DNA from: Bacillus sp. FJAT-50079
Lineage (GTDB): Bacteria; Bacillota; Bacilli; Bacillales; Bacillaceae_C
Direction of reading: 5' to 3'
DNA: 64,000 nucleotides
NCBI RefSeq assembly: GCF_018343515.1
Contig: NZ_JAGYPD010000006.1
Span: 186,001 to 250,000, forward strand
Shown: in pieces, positions 1 through 9,465 of the stretch
Numbering within the stretch: position 1 is the first letter of the stretch
Layout: the number at the start of each line of letters is the position of its first letter
Notes under the pieces: generated by a model
The model's database searches: none
The model's input: only the letters and a program-made list of their open reading frames with translations
What the model was told of the DNA's origin: nothing
Program-made: the position numbers and the translations under genes

Positions 1-1
1 A

Positions 2-805
2 ATCATTGAATTGCCCGACCAAATGACGGAAAATGAAATTCTTTTCGGCTTAACAACCGAATGTTTTGGTCGGCATATTTATCATTTTGACAAGATTGAT
101 TCAACGCAAGTGAAAGCACATCAGTTAGCAGAAAAAGGTGCACCAGAAGGAACCGTCGTCATTGCTGAAGAGCAGACAAGTGGAAGAGGAAGGATGTCCC
201 GTCCATGGCATTCATTAAAGAAAAAGGGCGTTTGGATGAGTTTTATCGTCCGACCCAAACTTCATCTTCAACAAGCTCCCCAGTTTACACTCATAACTGC
301 GATTGCGGTTGTGAAAGCAATTGAAGAAACAACTGGATTGGAACCGGAAATTAAATGGCCAAATGATATTTTACTGAATGGGAAGAAAATAACCGGGATT
401 TTAACCGAACTTCAAGGTGAGGCGGATCATATTCATTATTTAATCATTGGGATTGGAATGAATGTGAATCATGCGAAAGCGGATTTTCCCGAGGAAGTAA
501 AGGAGATTGCGACTTCACTTGCAATCGAGAAAGGAGAGCAAGTTGCAAGGGCTGTGCTCGTACAAAATGTATTGAAAAATTTCGAAAAATATTATCAGTT
601 GTATGTAGAAAAGGGATTCGCTCCGTTAAAGCTTCTCTGGGAAAGTTATGCGGTAAGCATTGGTAAAACGATCGTAGCTAAAACCCTTACTTCTGAAATC
701 ACCGGAAAAGCAGTGGGGATCACAGAAGAAGGAGTGTTAAAAATCGAAGGGGAAGATGGACAAATCCATCATATTTATTCCGCTGATATTGAGATCAAGT
801 CGTAG
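2..805 (+). CDS. birA: Biotin-[acetyl-CoA-carboxylase] ligase / biotin repressor BirA, 5' truncated
   Basis: Attaches biotin to the biotin carboxyl carrier protein through biotinyl-AMP; in Bacillus the full protein is also the repressor of biotin genes. The visible part holds the catalytic domain: the GRGR biotin/ATP loop inside TSGRGRMSRPW (nt ~176-208), the KWPND motif (nt ~352-366) and a C-terminal SH3-like domain ending in YSADIEI. The reading frame is open to the window edge, so the TTG at 11 is not the start; roughly 60 N-terminal residues with the winged-helix DNA-binding domain lie outside (the B. subtilis protein is about 325 residues). It precedes the pan operon but is separated from it by its own promoter and RNA leader. 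Confidence 0.95.
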   Translation: MIELPDQMTENEILFGLTTECFGRHIYHFDKIDSTQVKAHQLAEKGAPEGTVVIAEEQTSGRGRMSRPWHSLKKKGVWMSFIVRPKLHLQQAPQFTLITAIAVVKAIEETTGLEPEIKWPNDILLNGKKITGILTELQGEADHIHYLIIGIGMNVNHAKADFPEEVKEIATSLAIEKGEQVARAVLVQNVLKNFEKYYQLYVEKGFAPLKLLWESYAVSIGKTIVAKTLTSEITGKAVGITEEGVLKIEGEDGQIHHIYSADIEIKS

Positions 806-831
806 TCAATAGGCAGGAATTTTGTTATAAT
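803..831 (+). promoter_or_regulatory. Predicted sigma-A promoter of the pan operon
   Basis: A consensus TATAAT -10 box lies at 826-831. A weaker -35 (TAGTCA, 803-808) sits 17 bp upstream, overlapping the birA stop. Transcription would start near 838, just before the first pan-motif hairpin. Confidence 0.6.
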
Positions 832-837
832 ACGAAG

Positions 838-984
838 TGGGCGGTATCGAAATGAGCTGCACCTTGATTCATGACAATTTAACGTATTTTATCTGCCTTG
901 ATCCATTACGGACTAGGACAGAGGGCCGAAATGAGTGAAAAGAAACGAAAAGTCCTTTGCCTATTTGGCATGGACTTTTTTTAT
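838..984 (+). promoter_or_regulatory. pan-motif-like RNA leader with attenuator upstream of panB
   Basis: The transcribed spacer carries the same 9-mer CGAAATGAG twice (848-856 and 927-935). The first copy sits in a hairpin: 841-848 pairs with 854-860, leaving A846 bulged over a GAAAU loop. Bulged-A hairpins, often in tandem, upstream of panB are the hallmark of the pan RNA motif described in Firmicutes. A terminator-type hairpin at 948-982 lies before panB, so the leader probably regulates by attenuation. The ligand or effector is not known to me. The assignment rests on position, the duplicated motif and the hairpin, not on a covariance search. Confidence 0.6.
948..982 (+). terminator. Intrinsic terminator/attenuator in the pan leader
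   Basis: AAAAGTCC (948-955) pairs with GGACTTTT (972-979), with an inner TGCC/GGCA stem (958-961/967-970), followed by continuing Ts to 982. It ends about 50 nt before the panB start, the position of a leader attenuator. Confidence 0.75.
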
Positions 985-1034
985 GATCGCTCAATCATCT
1001 TCGTCCTCTGAATATGAAAAAGGGGATGTGTGAT

Positions 1035-1868
1035 TTGAAACAAACGACAGATTTTGAAATGATGAAATACAATGGGGAAAAAATCGCCATGGTTACGGCT
1101 TATGATTTTCCTGGAGCGAAGCTGGCGGAGCAGGCAAATGTAGACATGATTTTAGTTGGAGATTCCCTAGGGATGGTTGTCCTTGGCTATGAATCAACCG
1201 TTCCCGTCACATTAGCGGACATGATTCATCATACGAAGGCGGTAAAACGAGGAGCTACTAACACATTTATCGTCGCCGATCTTCCATTTATGACTTATCA
1301 TATAAGCGTGGAAGAGGCGATGAAAGCGGCGGCTGCCCTTATGCAAGAGGGGGGAGCACATGCAGTGAAAGTGGAAGGGGGAGGAGATGTTATTCCTCTC
1401 ATTGAAAAATTAACTGCCGCTGGTGTTCCTGTTATGGCTCATCTCGGTCTTACACCCCAAACAGCTGGAGTGCTTGGCGGCTATAAAGTTCAAGCAAAAA
1501 CAGCTGAAGCAGCCGAATTATTAGTGGAAGAAGCGGTTAAATGTCAAGAGGCTGGAGCATTTGCGCTTGTGCTTGAATGTATTCCGAAGCAACTAGCACA
1601 GGAGGTTTCCGCACGTATTTCGATTCCGACGATTGGGATTGGTGCCGGATCCGAGGTTGATGGTCAAGTGCTCGTCTATCATGATCTGCTCACATACGGT
1701 GTTGAGCGCGTCGCGAAATTTGTCAAAAAATATGCGGATATGAATGACGTTGCTGTAAATGCGATTCATTCGTATGTTCAGGATGTCAAACGTGGACAAT
1801 TTCCAGAACAGAAGCATTCGTTTACGATGAAAGAAGAAGAGCTGGCGATATTATACGGGGGAAAATAA
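1035..1868 (+). CDS. panB: 3-methyl-2-oxobutanoate hydroxymethyltransferase PanB
   Basis: First committed step of pantothenate synthesis: transfers a hydroxymethyl group from 5,10-methylenetetrahydrofolate to alpha-ketoisovalerate to give ketopantoate. Family motifs are clear: VGDSLGMV (metal ligand Asp), DLPFM, KVEGG and the catalytic-Glu segment LVLECIP. I chose the TTG at 1035, which has an AGGGG ribosome site (1021-1025) 9 nt upstream and gives 277 residues, the length I recall for the B. subtilis protein. The in-frame ATG at 1014 has no ribosome site. First gene of panBCD; the next start follows one base after the stop. Confidence 0.96.
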   Translation: MKQTTDFEMMKYNGEKIAMVTAYDFPGAKLAEQANVDMILVGDSLGMVVLGYESTVPVTLADMIHHTKAVKRGATNTFIVADLPFMTYHISVEEAMKAAAALMQEGGAHAVKVEGGGDVIPLIEKLTAAGVPVMAHLGLTPQTAGVLGGYKVQAKTAEAAELLVEEAVKCQEAGAFALVLECIPKQLAQEVSARISIPTIGIGAGSEVDGQVLVYHDLLTYGVERVAKFVKKYADMNDVAVNAIHSYVQDVKRGQFPEQKHSFTMKEEELAILYGGK

Positions 1869-1869
1869 C

Positions 1870-2721
1870 GTGGAAATTATTACAACAAAAGCAGAGATTC
1901 AAGCAAATGTAAAGCAATTAAAAACCGCAGGCAAAACGATTGGTTTTGTTCCGACTATGGGCTTTTTACATGACGGACATTTAGAGCTCGTCAAACAATC
2001 TGTGCAAGAAAATGATATAACGGTTATGAGTATTTTCGTGAACCCACTCCAATTTGGGCCAAATGAAGATTTTGAATCATATCCGCGCGATCAAAAGCGA
2101 GATGAACAGCTTGCAAAAGAAGCAGGGGTAGATCTTCTATTTATGCCTCAAAGCGAGGAAATGTATAGTGAGGAATTATCGTTTCGCTTAAGTGTCAACG
2201 ATCGTGTTGACGTCCTATGCGGAAAAAGTAGACCTGGTCATTTTGATGGCGTTGCGACTGTATTAATGAAACTGTTCAATCTCACTTTGCCGGATCGTGC
2301 TTATTTCGGCTTAAAGGATGCGCAACAAGTAGCGGTTGTCCAAGCATTGATTGAAGAATTCGACTTACCGGTCAAATTGGTCGGCGTTGAAACGGTAAGA
2401 GAATCAGATGGATTAGCGCGCAGCTCTAGAAATGTGTACTTAAGTGAAAGTGAGCGTAGGCAAGCTCCAGAATTATACAAAAGCTTGAAAAAGGCAGAAA
2501 AGGCGATAAAAGACGGTGAACGTAATCCGGAAGTAATTAAACGACTCATTCGCGAACAGATACACAATGGGACGGATGGCATGATTGATTATGTTGAATT
2601 ATTATCATATCCGCAATTACAAAACAAGACGACATTAGATGGGAAAGTAATCATTGCGATTGCCGTCGCATTTTCTAAAGCACGACTGATTGACAATGTA
2701 ATCGTTGAGATTGGATCATAG
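1870..2721 (+). CDS. panC: Pantothenate synthetase PanC
   Basis: ATP-dependent condensation of pantoate with beta-alanine to pantothenate. The adenylating-ligase signature is present: PTMGFLHDGH with the HxGH motif near residue 34, the pantoate-binding FVNPLQFGPNED segment, and the second nucleotide motif around LARSSRNVYLS. The 283-residue length is normal for the family. The GTG start lies 1 nt after panB with GGGG just upstream, so it is translationally coupled. Its product step joins the PanB branch (pantoate, after a reductase not in this window) to the PanD branch (beta-alanine). Confidence 0.97.
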   Translation: MEIITTKAEIQANVKQLKTAGKTIGFVPTMGFLHDGHLELVKQSVQENDITVMSIFVNPLQFGPNEDFESYPRDQKRDEQLAKEAGVDLLFMPQSEEMYSEELSFRLSVNDRVDVLCGKSRPGHFDGVATVLMKLFNLTLPDRAYFGLKDAQQVAVVQALIEEFDLPVKLVGVETVRESDGLARSSRNVYLSESERRQAPELYKSLKKAEKAIKDGERNPEVIKRLIREQIHNGTDGMIDYVELLSYPQLQNKTTLDGKVIIAIAVAFSKARLIDNVIVEIGS

Positions 2722-2736
2722 GAGGCAAAAAATAAC

Positions 2737-3123
2737 ATGTTTCGGACAATGATGAATGGAAAAATTCATAGAGCAACTGTTACAGAAGCGAATTTAAATT
2801 ATGTTGGCAGCATTACCATTGATAAAAATATCTTAGATGCAGTTGGCATGCTGGCCAATGAAAAAGTACAAATCGTTAACAATAACAATGGTGCCCGTTT
2901 TGAAACGTATATTATCGAAGGAGAAAGAGGCTCTGGGGTCATTTGTGTAAATGGAGCGGCTGCCCGTCTCGTTCAACCTGGAGATATTATTATTATTATT
3001 TCTTACGCACTCATTGCTGAGGACCAACTCGCTTCACATACGCCGAAAATCGCTTTAATGGGAAGAGATAATCAAATTGAGGAAATCATTTCACATGAGC
3101 CGGAGGCAACGGTATTTGCATAA
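2737..3123 (+). CDS. panD: Aspartate 1-decarboxylase precursor PanD
   Basis: Pyruvoyl enzyme making beta-alanine from L-aspartate for pantothenate synthesis. The proenzyme self-cleaves between Gly24 and Ser25; the site is visible in NYVGSITID, and Ser25 would become the pyruvoyl group. The 128-residue length fits the family. A GGAGG ribosome site lies 13 nt after the panC stop, and a strong terminator follows, closing panBCD. Confidence 0.97.
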   Translation: MFRTMMNGKIHRATVTEANLNYVGSITIDKNILDAVGMLANEKVQIVNNNNGARFETYIIEGERGSGVICVNGAAARLVQPGDIIIIISYALIAEDQLASHTPKIALMGRDNQIEEIISHEPEATVFA

Positions 3124-3126
3124 ATG

Positions 3127-3157
3127 GAAAAATCCAGTCAATCAGACTGGATTTTTC
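3127..3157 (+). terminator. Intrinsic terminator of panBCD
   Basis: Perfect 13-bp stem: GAAAAATCCAGTC (3127-3139) pairs with GACTGGATTTTTC (3145-3157). The distal arm contributes the T-tract. Confidence 0.9.
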
Positions 3158-3176
3158 ATCTTAACATAGCTTGTTT

Positions 3177-3493
3177 TTAAGTTTACTCAACAATAATTCT
3201 TTTTATGGGCTGTCCAAAAAGGTCGGAAAAACTGAATTTCTTGGAAGTTCTTTTCAACTTTACTCATCTGCGTTTAACTTGGATGTTGATTTGCGCTCCA
3301 GGCACTTCGCTTTCCGCGAGCCAGAACGGAAATCAACACCCCCAGCCACACCAACCTTTTCAAAACATATACGTAACTATGTTTATTTGCTATTATCTGA
3401 ATAAAATTATTAAACAAGCAACGATTTTACATCCGAAAAAAGGTCTATCTCTTGAATAATTCCTTTAGCAAGCGTGAAAATCGGTAAACTTAA
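3177..3493. repeat. MITE-like repeat, copy A (317 bp)
   Basis: Bounded by perfect 10-bp terminal inverted repeats, TTAAGTTTAC (3177-3186) and GTAAACTTAA (3484-3493), and shared with copy B at 16730-16995. Both copies have the right-end string GAAAATCGGTAAACTTAA and an internal palindromic block containing GCTCCAGGCA and GAACGGAAATCAACACC. Copy A is flanked by a 12-bp direct repeat TTAACATAGCTT (3161-3172 and 3490-3501) that overlaps the right terminus and may be a target duplication. Neither copy encodes a convincing protein; the short frames inside have no ribosome site. It fills the panD-dinG spacer together with the panD terminator. Confidence 0.7.
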
Positions 3494-3565
3494 CATAGCT
3501 TCTTCTTTTCCGTTGTAATCATATTATGATACAATTGCGAGGAGTATTTTAAAGGTGTGGATGAG

Positions 3566-6361
3566 ATGTCGCGAAACTTTGTCGTCGTCGATTTGGAAAC
3601 TACGGGTAATTCGTTTGAAAAAGGGGATCGAATCATCCAAATTTCAGCAGTAGCCGTAGAAAATAATAAAATAGTCGATCAATATACATCTTTTATAAAT
3701 CCAGGGATTTCTATCCCGCCATTTATAGAAGAGTTGACAGGAATTAATGATCATATGGTAGAAAATGCGCCGACATTTTCTGAAATCGCTCATCAGGTGA
3801 AGGCATTTTTAGCTGATTCGATATTTGTTGCACATAATGTACTTTTTGATTTAAGCTTTTTACAAGGGGAGCTTCGATCTGCGGGATTTTTAACTTCCGT
3901 CGATGAAGCAATTGATACCGTTGAGTTGACGAAAATAATTATGCCTGATTTACCAAGCTATAAGCTTGCTGATTTATCAGAGCAATTTGAGTTTGTTCAC
4001 GATCATCCTCATCGAGCAGATAGCGATGCATTAGCAACAGCGGAATTATTACGATTATTAATTGAGAACGCAAAACAATTACCGTTGGTTACATTAGAAA
4101 AACTTGCGGATTTATCTTTTTACCTAAAAAGTGATATATCGATATTACTTCATGAAATCATAAAAGAAAAACGAAGAAAAATTGAGGACCTGCCACCGCA
4201 TTTAGAGGTGTTCCGTGGGATCGCTTTAAAGAAAAAAGAAACTCCGGAAGAAGCAGAGGTTACGAGTGATCCGAATTTTCCGCTACATCATGAAGACAAG
4301 GAAAAATTAATCCAAACGGTTGTCAATGGCTATGAAAAGCGTGTCGGTCAAATGGATATGATGAATGCCGTGTATGAAGCCTTTACGACGAAAAAGCATG
4401 CATTGATTGAAGCAGAGACTGGAATTGGAAAATCATTAGGTTATTTATTTCCCGCCCTCTATTTTGCAATGGAACGAAAAGAACCAATCATTATAAGTAC
4501 ATATACATTGCAAATGCAAGATCAATTAAACACTGAAATCCAAAAAATGTCGAAAATTGTACCATTTTCGTTCCGAGCGACGGTCTTAAAAGGAAGACAT
4601 AATTATTTAAATTTATTAAAATTTGAACAATCATTAAATGAGGTCGATCCTGTATATGACCATGTAATGACAAAGATGCAGCTGCTTGTTTGGTTAACAA
4701 AAACAGACACCGGCGATATTGATGAATTGAATTTCTCCAGTGGCGGGAAAAGATATAAAGAGCGTATTAGACATGACGGATGGTTTCTACAAAAAGAAAA
4801 AGACCCGTGGATCTCTAGAGATTTTTACATGCATGCAAGAAAGCTAGCCCTACATGCCGAGATCGTCATCACGAATCATGCAATGCTGCTCGTTGATATG
4901 GAGAAGGAAAAAGGCTTATTGCCAGAAGCGAATTTTATCATCGTCGATGAGGCACATAATTTCATTCAAGCAGCTAGGAAAAGTTATGGGAAAAAAATCG
5001 AGTTTCATTCTGTAAAATATATATTAGGAAAACTTGGAACCCTTGAGAATCGCCAGATGTTTTCCCGGTTTGAACAAATGATTCAACAAAAAGGGCTGGA
5101 AACGACGATTTACCCGGGGCAGCTTGATCAGTATATATCGCAATTCGATGCTGAAATTGATGACTTTTTTATGCTGTTAAGCCGATTAATTGTAAAAGAG
5201 ACGAACCACATGAAGCAAGCAGTGAAGCTTCAAATTCGGATTACCGAGAGAATCAAAGAGGATCGATTATGGTCAGCTTTAACAATGTGTGCCGAACGTC
5301 TTTTAGATCTCCAACGGCAGATTTACAATGGTTTGCATGAACGTTTACAAAAAATGAAAGAGCAAAGCAAGATAGAGTCGAGGGAGAAGGCATTAATTGA
5401 AGAGATGAATAGCTTCTTGCTCGAATGGGATAGCCTTGGTGAAAATTGGAAAGAATTAATGATTAAAGCTTCGACTAACGATGTTGTATGGGTGGAAGGC
5501 GATGCGAGAACGATGCCTAACAGCCTTAGCTTATATTCACAACCCGTCAATGTTGGGGATTTATTATCAGATCATTTCTTTGCAAAAAAGGCGAGTGTTG
5601 TGATGACATCCGCAACAATGACGATTGATCAATCTTTTCAATATTTTTTACAACAATTGCATCTTGAATCGGCTGCGGTTATACAAATGCAAATCCGCTC
5701 TCCTTTCGCCTATGAAAAGCTGGCAAAATTATTAATTCCAACGGATTTACCGCAAATCCGAGCGGGGGATAATGATGAATTCATTGAAGCAGTCGCCGGT
5801 CATTTAGCGGCGATTGCTGAAGCGACAGAAGGGCGAATGCTCGTATTATTTACATCACACGACATGTTAAGAAAAACATATCAATTAGTGAAAGAAAGTG
5901 GCTTGCTTGAAGAATTTGTACTCCTTGCCCAAGGTATTACGGCGGGAAGCCGAACGAGATTAACGAAAAACTTTCAGCAATTTGATAAGGCAATTCTTTT
6001 CGGAACGAACAGTTTCTGGGAAGGAGTAGACATTCCCGGAAAAGATTTAGCTTGTTTAGTCATCGTAAGGCTGCCATTTTCTTCACCACAAGATCCACTT
6101 ACAGCGGCTAAGTTTGAGGAAATAAAAAAAATAGGTAAAAACCCGTTTTCTGTTTCCTCCTTACCTGAGGCTGTTATCCGTTTTAAACAAGGCTTTGGCC
6201 GATTAATTCGAACGGAAACAGATCGAGGGGTTGTCATTGTGCTCGATCGACGAATCGATACAACAACTTACGGGAAAGCCTTTTTACAATCCTTGCCGAA
6301 GATACCCATTGAACGCGGAGGGTTAAAGGAGATTATATCAATAATAGATAAATGGCTTTAA
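3566..6361 (+). CDS. dinG: DinG-type 3'-5' exonuclease/helicase-like protein
   Basis: Two-part nucleic-acid enzyme. The N-terminal ~200 residues are a DEDD (DnaQ-fold) exonuclease with VVDLETTG (Asp9, Glu11), the HNVLFDLSFL segment and HRADSDA. The rest is an XPD/DinG-like superfamily 2 helicase with Walker A AETGIGKS (~residue 285), DEAH in VDEAHNF (~460) and the C-terminal GFGRLIRTETDRG motif. I see no four-cysteine Fe-S cluster between motifs I and II, as in the Gram-positive DinG type that acts mainly as a nuclease. ATG 3566 has AAAGGTG 8 nt upstream and gives 931 residues; the GTG at 3557 is less well placed. A repeat separates it from panD; ypmB follows 13 nt downstream. Confidence 0.93.
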   Translation: MSRNFVVVDLETTGNSFEKGDRIIQISAVAVENNKIVDQYTSFINPGISIPPFIEELTGINDHMVENAPTFSEIAHQVKAFLADSIFVAHNVLFDLSFLQGELRSAGFLTSVDEAIDTVELTKIIMPDLPSYKLADLSEQFEFVHDHPHRADSDALATAELLRLLIENAKQLPLVTLEKLADLSFYLKSDISILLHEIIKEKRRKIEDLPPHLEVFRGIALKKKETPEEAEVTSDPNFPLHHEDKEKLIQTVVNGYEKRVGQMDMMNAVYEAFTTKKHALIEAETGIGKSLGYLFPALYFAMERKEPIIISTYTLQMQDQLNTEIQKMSKIVPFSFRATVLKGRHNYLNLLKFEQSLNEVDPVYDHVMTKMQLLVWLTKTDTGDIDELNFSSGGKRYKERIRHDGWFLQKEKDPWISRDFYMHARKLALHAEIVITNHAMLLVDMEKEKGLLPEANFIIVDEAHNFIQAARKSYGKKIEFHSVKYILGKLGTLENRQMFSRFEQMIQQKGLETTIYPGQLDQYISQFDAEIDDFFMLLSRLIVKETNHMKQAVKLQIRITERIKEDRLWSALTMCAERLLDLQRQIYNGLHERLQKMKEQSKIESREKALIEEMNSFLLEWDSLGENWKELMIKASTNDVVWVEGDARTMPNSLSLYSQPVNVGDLLSDHFFAKKASVVMTSATMTIDQSFQYFLQQLHLESAAVIQMQIRSPFAYEKLAKLLIPTDLPQIRAGDNDEFIEAVAGHLAAIAEATEGRMLVLFTSHDMLRKTYQLVKESGLLEEFVLLAQGITAGSRTRLTKNFQQFDKAILFGTNSFWEGVDIPGKDLACLVIVRLPFSSPQDPLTAAKFEEIKKIGKNPFSVSSLPEAVIRFKQGFGRLIRTETDRGVVIVLDRRIDTTTYGKAFLQSLPKIPIERGGLKEIISIIDKWL

Positions 6362-6374
6362 AGGATGAATATAA

Positions 6375-6851
6375 ATGAAAAAATGGATTGTAGTAATCTC
6401 TTTATTCGTCATTGCTTTCTCTACAACTGCGGTTGTCGTATATATAAAGGCAAGAGAACCAATGAAAACTGCTCAAACAACAGCTGAAAATCGTGCAATG
6501 AACGAGGCGGGAATAACGGAGATAGAAAAATTTTATTTGTATAATGGAAACACGACGGTATATACGATCATTGGCAAACAAAGCGATGGAAATGAAATCG
6601 TCGTATGGGTTCCTGCGGATAAAAAGCAAAAGATCATAACAAGAAAGATGTCTGAGGGTGTTACTGAGGAGGAAGCGATTCATAAGCTTTATCAGGAACA
6701 AAAACCAGATGAATTATTAGCTGCAAGGCTTGGACTAGAGGGAGAAACCCCCATTTGGGAGTTAGCTTATTTAGATGAAAAATCAAACTTAAATTATTAT
6801 TTGATTGATTTTGAAACGGGTAAATGGTGGAAAACGATTGAAAACTTATAA
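6375..6851 (+). CDS. ypmB: Conserved membrane-anchored protein YpmB
   Basis: 158 residues with one N-terminal transmembrane/signal-anchor segment (about residues 4-23) and an extracytoplasmic domain. The C-terminal half, around the segment ending LIDFETGKWWKTIENL, resembles PepSY-type folds. Order and size match B. subtilis YpmB between dinG and aspB; the biochemical function is unknown. It starts 13 nt after dinG and ends 16 nt before aspB, so it probably shares their transcript. Confidence 0.85.
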   Translation: MKKWIVVISLFVIAFSTTAVVVYIKAREPMKTAQTTAENRAMNEAGITEIEKFYLYNGNTTVYTIIGKQSDGNEIVVWVPADKKQKIITRKMSEGVTEEEAIHKLYQEQKPDELLAARLGLEGETPIWELAYLDEKSNLNYYLIDFETGKWWKTIENL

Positions 6852-6867
6852 AAAGGCTGGGATTATC

Positions 6868-8064
6868 ATGAAAGTAACATTAGCAAATCGAGTAGCAGCA
6901 CTAACACCATCATCAACTTTAGCGATTACTGCGAAAGCGAAAGAATTAAAAGCGCAAGGTTTAAATGTTATTGGTTTAGGTGCAGGTGAACCAGATTTTA
7001 ATACCCCCGAACATATTATTGAAGCCGCCTATCAATCAATGAAAGATGGGAAAACAAAATATACTCCATCTGGCGGATTGCCAGAATTAAAAAAAGCGAT
7101 TATTAATAAGTTAGAAAAAGATCAAAATCTTGTATATAAAAACAGTGAAGTGATGGTAGGAATCGGAGCTAAGCACGTATTATATACATTGTTTCAAGTA
7201 ATTTTAAATGAAGGCGATGAAGTGATCATTCCGACGCCATATTGGGTGAGCTATCCTGAACAAGTGAAGCTTGCTGGTGGAAAACCAGTCTATGTTGAAG
7301 GGAAAGAAGAGCTGCAATTTAAAATTACACCAGAACAGCTTGAAGCTGCGATTACTGAGAAAACGAGAGCGATTATCCTCAATTCACCAAGCAATCCAAC
7401 TGGAATGATTTATACGAAAGAGGAGCTTGCAGCAATTGGTGAAGTATGCCTCAAGCATGATTTACTAATCGTTTCCGATGAAATATATGAAAAACTAGTG
7501 TATGATGGACATTCCCATGTCTCGATTGCCGAAATCTCAACAAAATTAAAAGAAGTAACAATGATCATTAATGGGGTATCGAAATCGCATTCGATGACAG
7601 GTTGGAGAATTGGTTATGCAGTAGGCAATGAAACAATCATCTCAGCGATGACAGACCTGGCTAGCCACTCGACATCAAACCCGACAACGACCTCCCAATA
7701 TGGGGCGATAGAAGCATACAAAGGCCCACAAGATGCGGTCGAAGAAATGCGTAAAGCATTTGAAGAAAGACTTCATACGATTCATGAAAAATTAATTGCG
7801 ATACCTGGTGTGAGCTGCTTAAAGCCACAAGGGGCATTTTATTTCTTCCCAAATGTGAAGGAAGCAGCACAGCTAGCCGGTTTTCGCAATGTTGATGATT
7901 TTGTTACTGGATTGCTTGAAGAAGCACTTGTTGCCGTCGTTCCAGGTTCTGGTTTTGGAGCGCCGGATAATATTCGAATCTCCTATGCGACATCACTAGA
8001 ATTATTAGAGGAAGCTGTCGAGCGTATTCACGCATATATCGAAAAGAAAAGAAACGATCAATAA
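6868..8064 (+). CDS. aspB: Aspartate aminotransferase AspB
   Basis: PLP enzyme of aminotransferase class I subgroup Ib: aspartate + 2-oxoglutarate to oxaloacetate + glutamate. The PLP lysine is Lys239 in GVSKSHSMTGWR. Other family motifs are GAGEPDFNTP, NSPSNPTG, VSDEIYE and the C-terminal arginine segment NIRISYATS. ATG 6868 with an AAAGGCTGG ribosome site gives 398 residues, near the usual ~393. The upstream in-frame extension lies inside ypmB and is rejected. It sits directly before asnS, so aspartate and asparagine metabolism are adjacent. Confidence 0.96.
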   Translation: MKVTLANRVAALTPSSTLAITAKAKELKAQGLNVIGLGAGEPDFNTPEHIIEAAYQSMKDGKTKYTPSGGLPELKKAIINKLEKDQNLVYKNSEVMVGIGAKHVLYTLFQVILNEGDEVIIPTPYWVSYPEQVKLAGGKPVYVEGKEELQFKITPEQLEAAITEKTRAIILNSPSNPTGMIYTKEELAAIGEVCLKHDLLIVSDEIYEKLVYDGHSHVSIAEISTKLKEVTMIINGVSKSHSMTGWRIGYAVGNETIISAMTDLASHSTSNPTTTSQYGAIEAYKGPQDAVEEMRKAFEERLHTIHEKLIAIPGVSCLKPQGAFYFFPNVKEAAQLAGFRNVDDFVTGLLEEALVAVVPGSGFGAPDNIRISYATSLELLEEAVERIHAYIEKKRNDQ

Positions 8065-8103
8065 TAATGGTAAGATGGATTGATTTGAAGGGATGTTGTA
8101 AAA

Positions 8104-9396
8104 GTGAAAACGACCATTTCTGAAGTAAGTAAATTTGTAGGCAAGCAAGTAACAATCGGTGCTTGGCTTGCGAATAAACGATCAAGTGGGAAAATTGCCT
8201 TTTTGCAATTAAGAGATGGGACTGGGTTTATTCAAGGGGTTGTTGTCAAAAGTGAAGTGGATGAAGCTGTTTTTCAAAAAGCGAAGTCACTTACACAAGA
8301 ATCATCTGTTTATGTAACAGGAACGATTCAGGAAGATAATCGCTCACCTTTTGGTTATGAGATGCAAGTAACAAATATTGAGGTTATTCAAGAAGCTGTC
8401 GATTATCCGATTACACCAAAGGAACACGGAACGGAATTCCTAATGGATCATCGCCATCTATGGCTTCGTTCCCGTAAACAGCATGCGGTCATGAAAATTA
8501 GAAACGAAATCATTCGAGCTACGTATGAATTTTTTAATGACAATGGATTCGTTAAAATTGACCCACCGATTTTAACGGGAAGCGCACCAGAAGGAACGAC
8601 CGAATTATTTCATACGAAGTATTTTGATGAAGATGCCTTTTTATCTCAGAGCGGGCAGCTTTATATGGAAGCAGCAGCAATGGCGCTTGGCAAAGTATTT
8701 TCATTCGGTCCAACTTTTAGAGCGGAAAAATCGAAAACTCGCCGCCATTTAATCGAGTTTTGGATGATCGAGCCGGAAATGGCTTTTTACAACCATGAAG
8801 ATAGTTTGCAAGTACAAGAGCAATATGTTGCACACCTTGTTCAATCAGTGTTAAAAAACTGTTCACTTGAATTAGAACGACTTGGAAGAGATACGACGAA
8901 GCTTGAAAAGATTATAGCTCCATTTCCAAGAATTACGTATGACGATGCGATTACGTTCTTGCATGAAAACGGATTTGATGATATTGAATGGGGCGATGAC
9001 TTCGGTGCACCACATGAAACAGCGATTGCCAACCATTATGATAAGCCTGTATTCATTACGAATTATCCGAAGAAAATTAAGCCATTTTATATGCAACCTG
9101 CACCTGACCGTGATGATGTCGTACTTTGCGCAGATATGATCGCTCCGGAAGGGTATGGAGAGATCATCGGGGGCTCGGAGCGGATTCACGACTACGAGCT
9201 GATGAAACAGCAAATTGAAGAACATAAGCTTCCACTAGAAGCGTATCAATGGTATCTTGACTTATCCCGATATGGATCTGTCCCGCACTCAGGATTTGGC
9301 TTAGGGCTAGAACGGACAGTAGCCTGGATTTCAGGTGTTGAGCATGTAAGGGAGACAATCCCATTCCCAAGACTATTAAATCGTTTATATCCATAA
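8104..9396 (+). CDS. asnS: Asparaginyl-tRNA synthetase AsnS
   Basis: Charges tRNA-Asn. An N-terminal OB-fold anticodon-binding domain (about residues 1-105) is followed by a class IIb catalytic core with motif 2 [21 protein letters not shown] and motif 3 [15 protein letters not shown] near the C-terminus. The 430-residue length is normal for Bacillus. The GTG start has a GAAGGGATG-type site upstream. It is followed by a terminator. Confidence 0.97.
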   Translation: MKTTISEVSKFVGKQVTIGAWLANKRSSGKIAFLQLRDGTGFIQGVVVKSEVDEAVFQKAKSLTQESSVYVTGTIQEDNRSPFGYEMQVTNIEVIQEAVDYPITPKEHGTEFLMDHRHLWLRSRKQHAVMKIRNEIIRATYEFFNDNGFVKIDPPILTGSAPEGTTELFHTKYFDEDAFLSQSGQLYMEAAAMALGKVFSFGPTFRAEKSKTRRHLIEFWMIEPEMAFYNHEDSLQVQEQYVAHLVQSVLKNCSLELERLGRDTTKLEKIIAPFPRITYDDAITFLHENGFDDIEWGDDFGAPHETAIANHYDKPVFITNYPKKIKPFYMQPAPDRDDVVLCADMIAPEGYGEIIGGSERIHDYELMKQQIEEHKLPLEAYQWYLDLSRYGSVPHSGFGLGLERTVAWISGVEHVRETIPFPRLLNRLYP

Positions 9397-9401
9397 TAGA
9401 G

Positions 9402-9432
9402 AGCCACGTACGCCTATCGTGCGTGGCTTTGC
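9402..9432 (+). terminator. Intrinsic terminator after asnS
   Basis: AGCCACGTACG at 9402-9412 pairs with CGTGCGTGGCT at 9418-9428 (one G-T pair) and is followed by a short T-rich stretch. Confidence 0.7.
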
Positions 9433-9465
9433 TATCGAAGAAGTATACTTAAAAGGGGTGAAAAG

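Noticed and set aside
3171-3459. Two overlapping open frames in the panD-dinG spacer
   Set aside because: They lie inside the MITE-like repeat, lack ribosome sites and disagree with the other copy of the element, which is not open in the same frames.
8872-9225. Minus-strand 117-codon frame
   Set aside because: Fully antisense to the asnS catalytic core; a shadow of a highly conserved gene.
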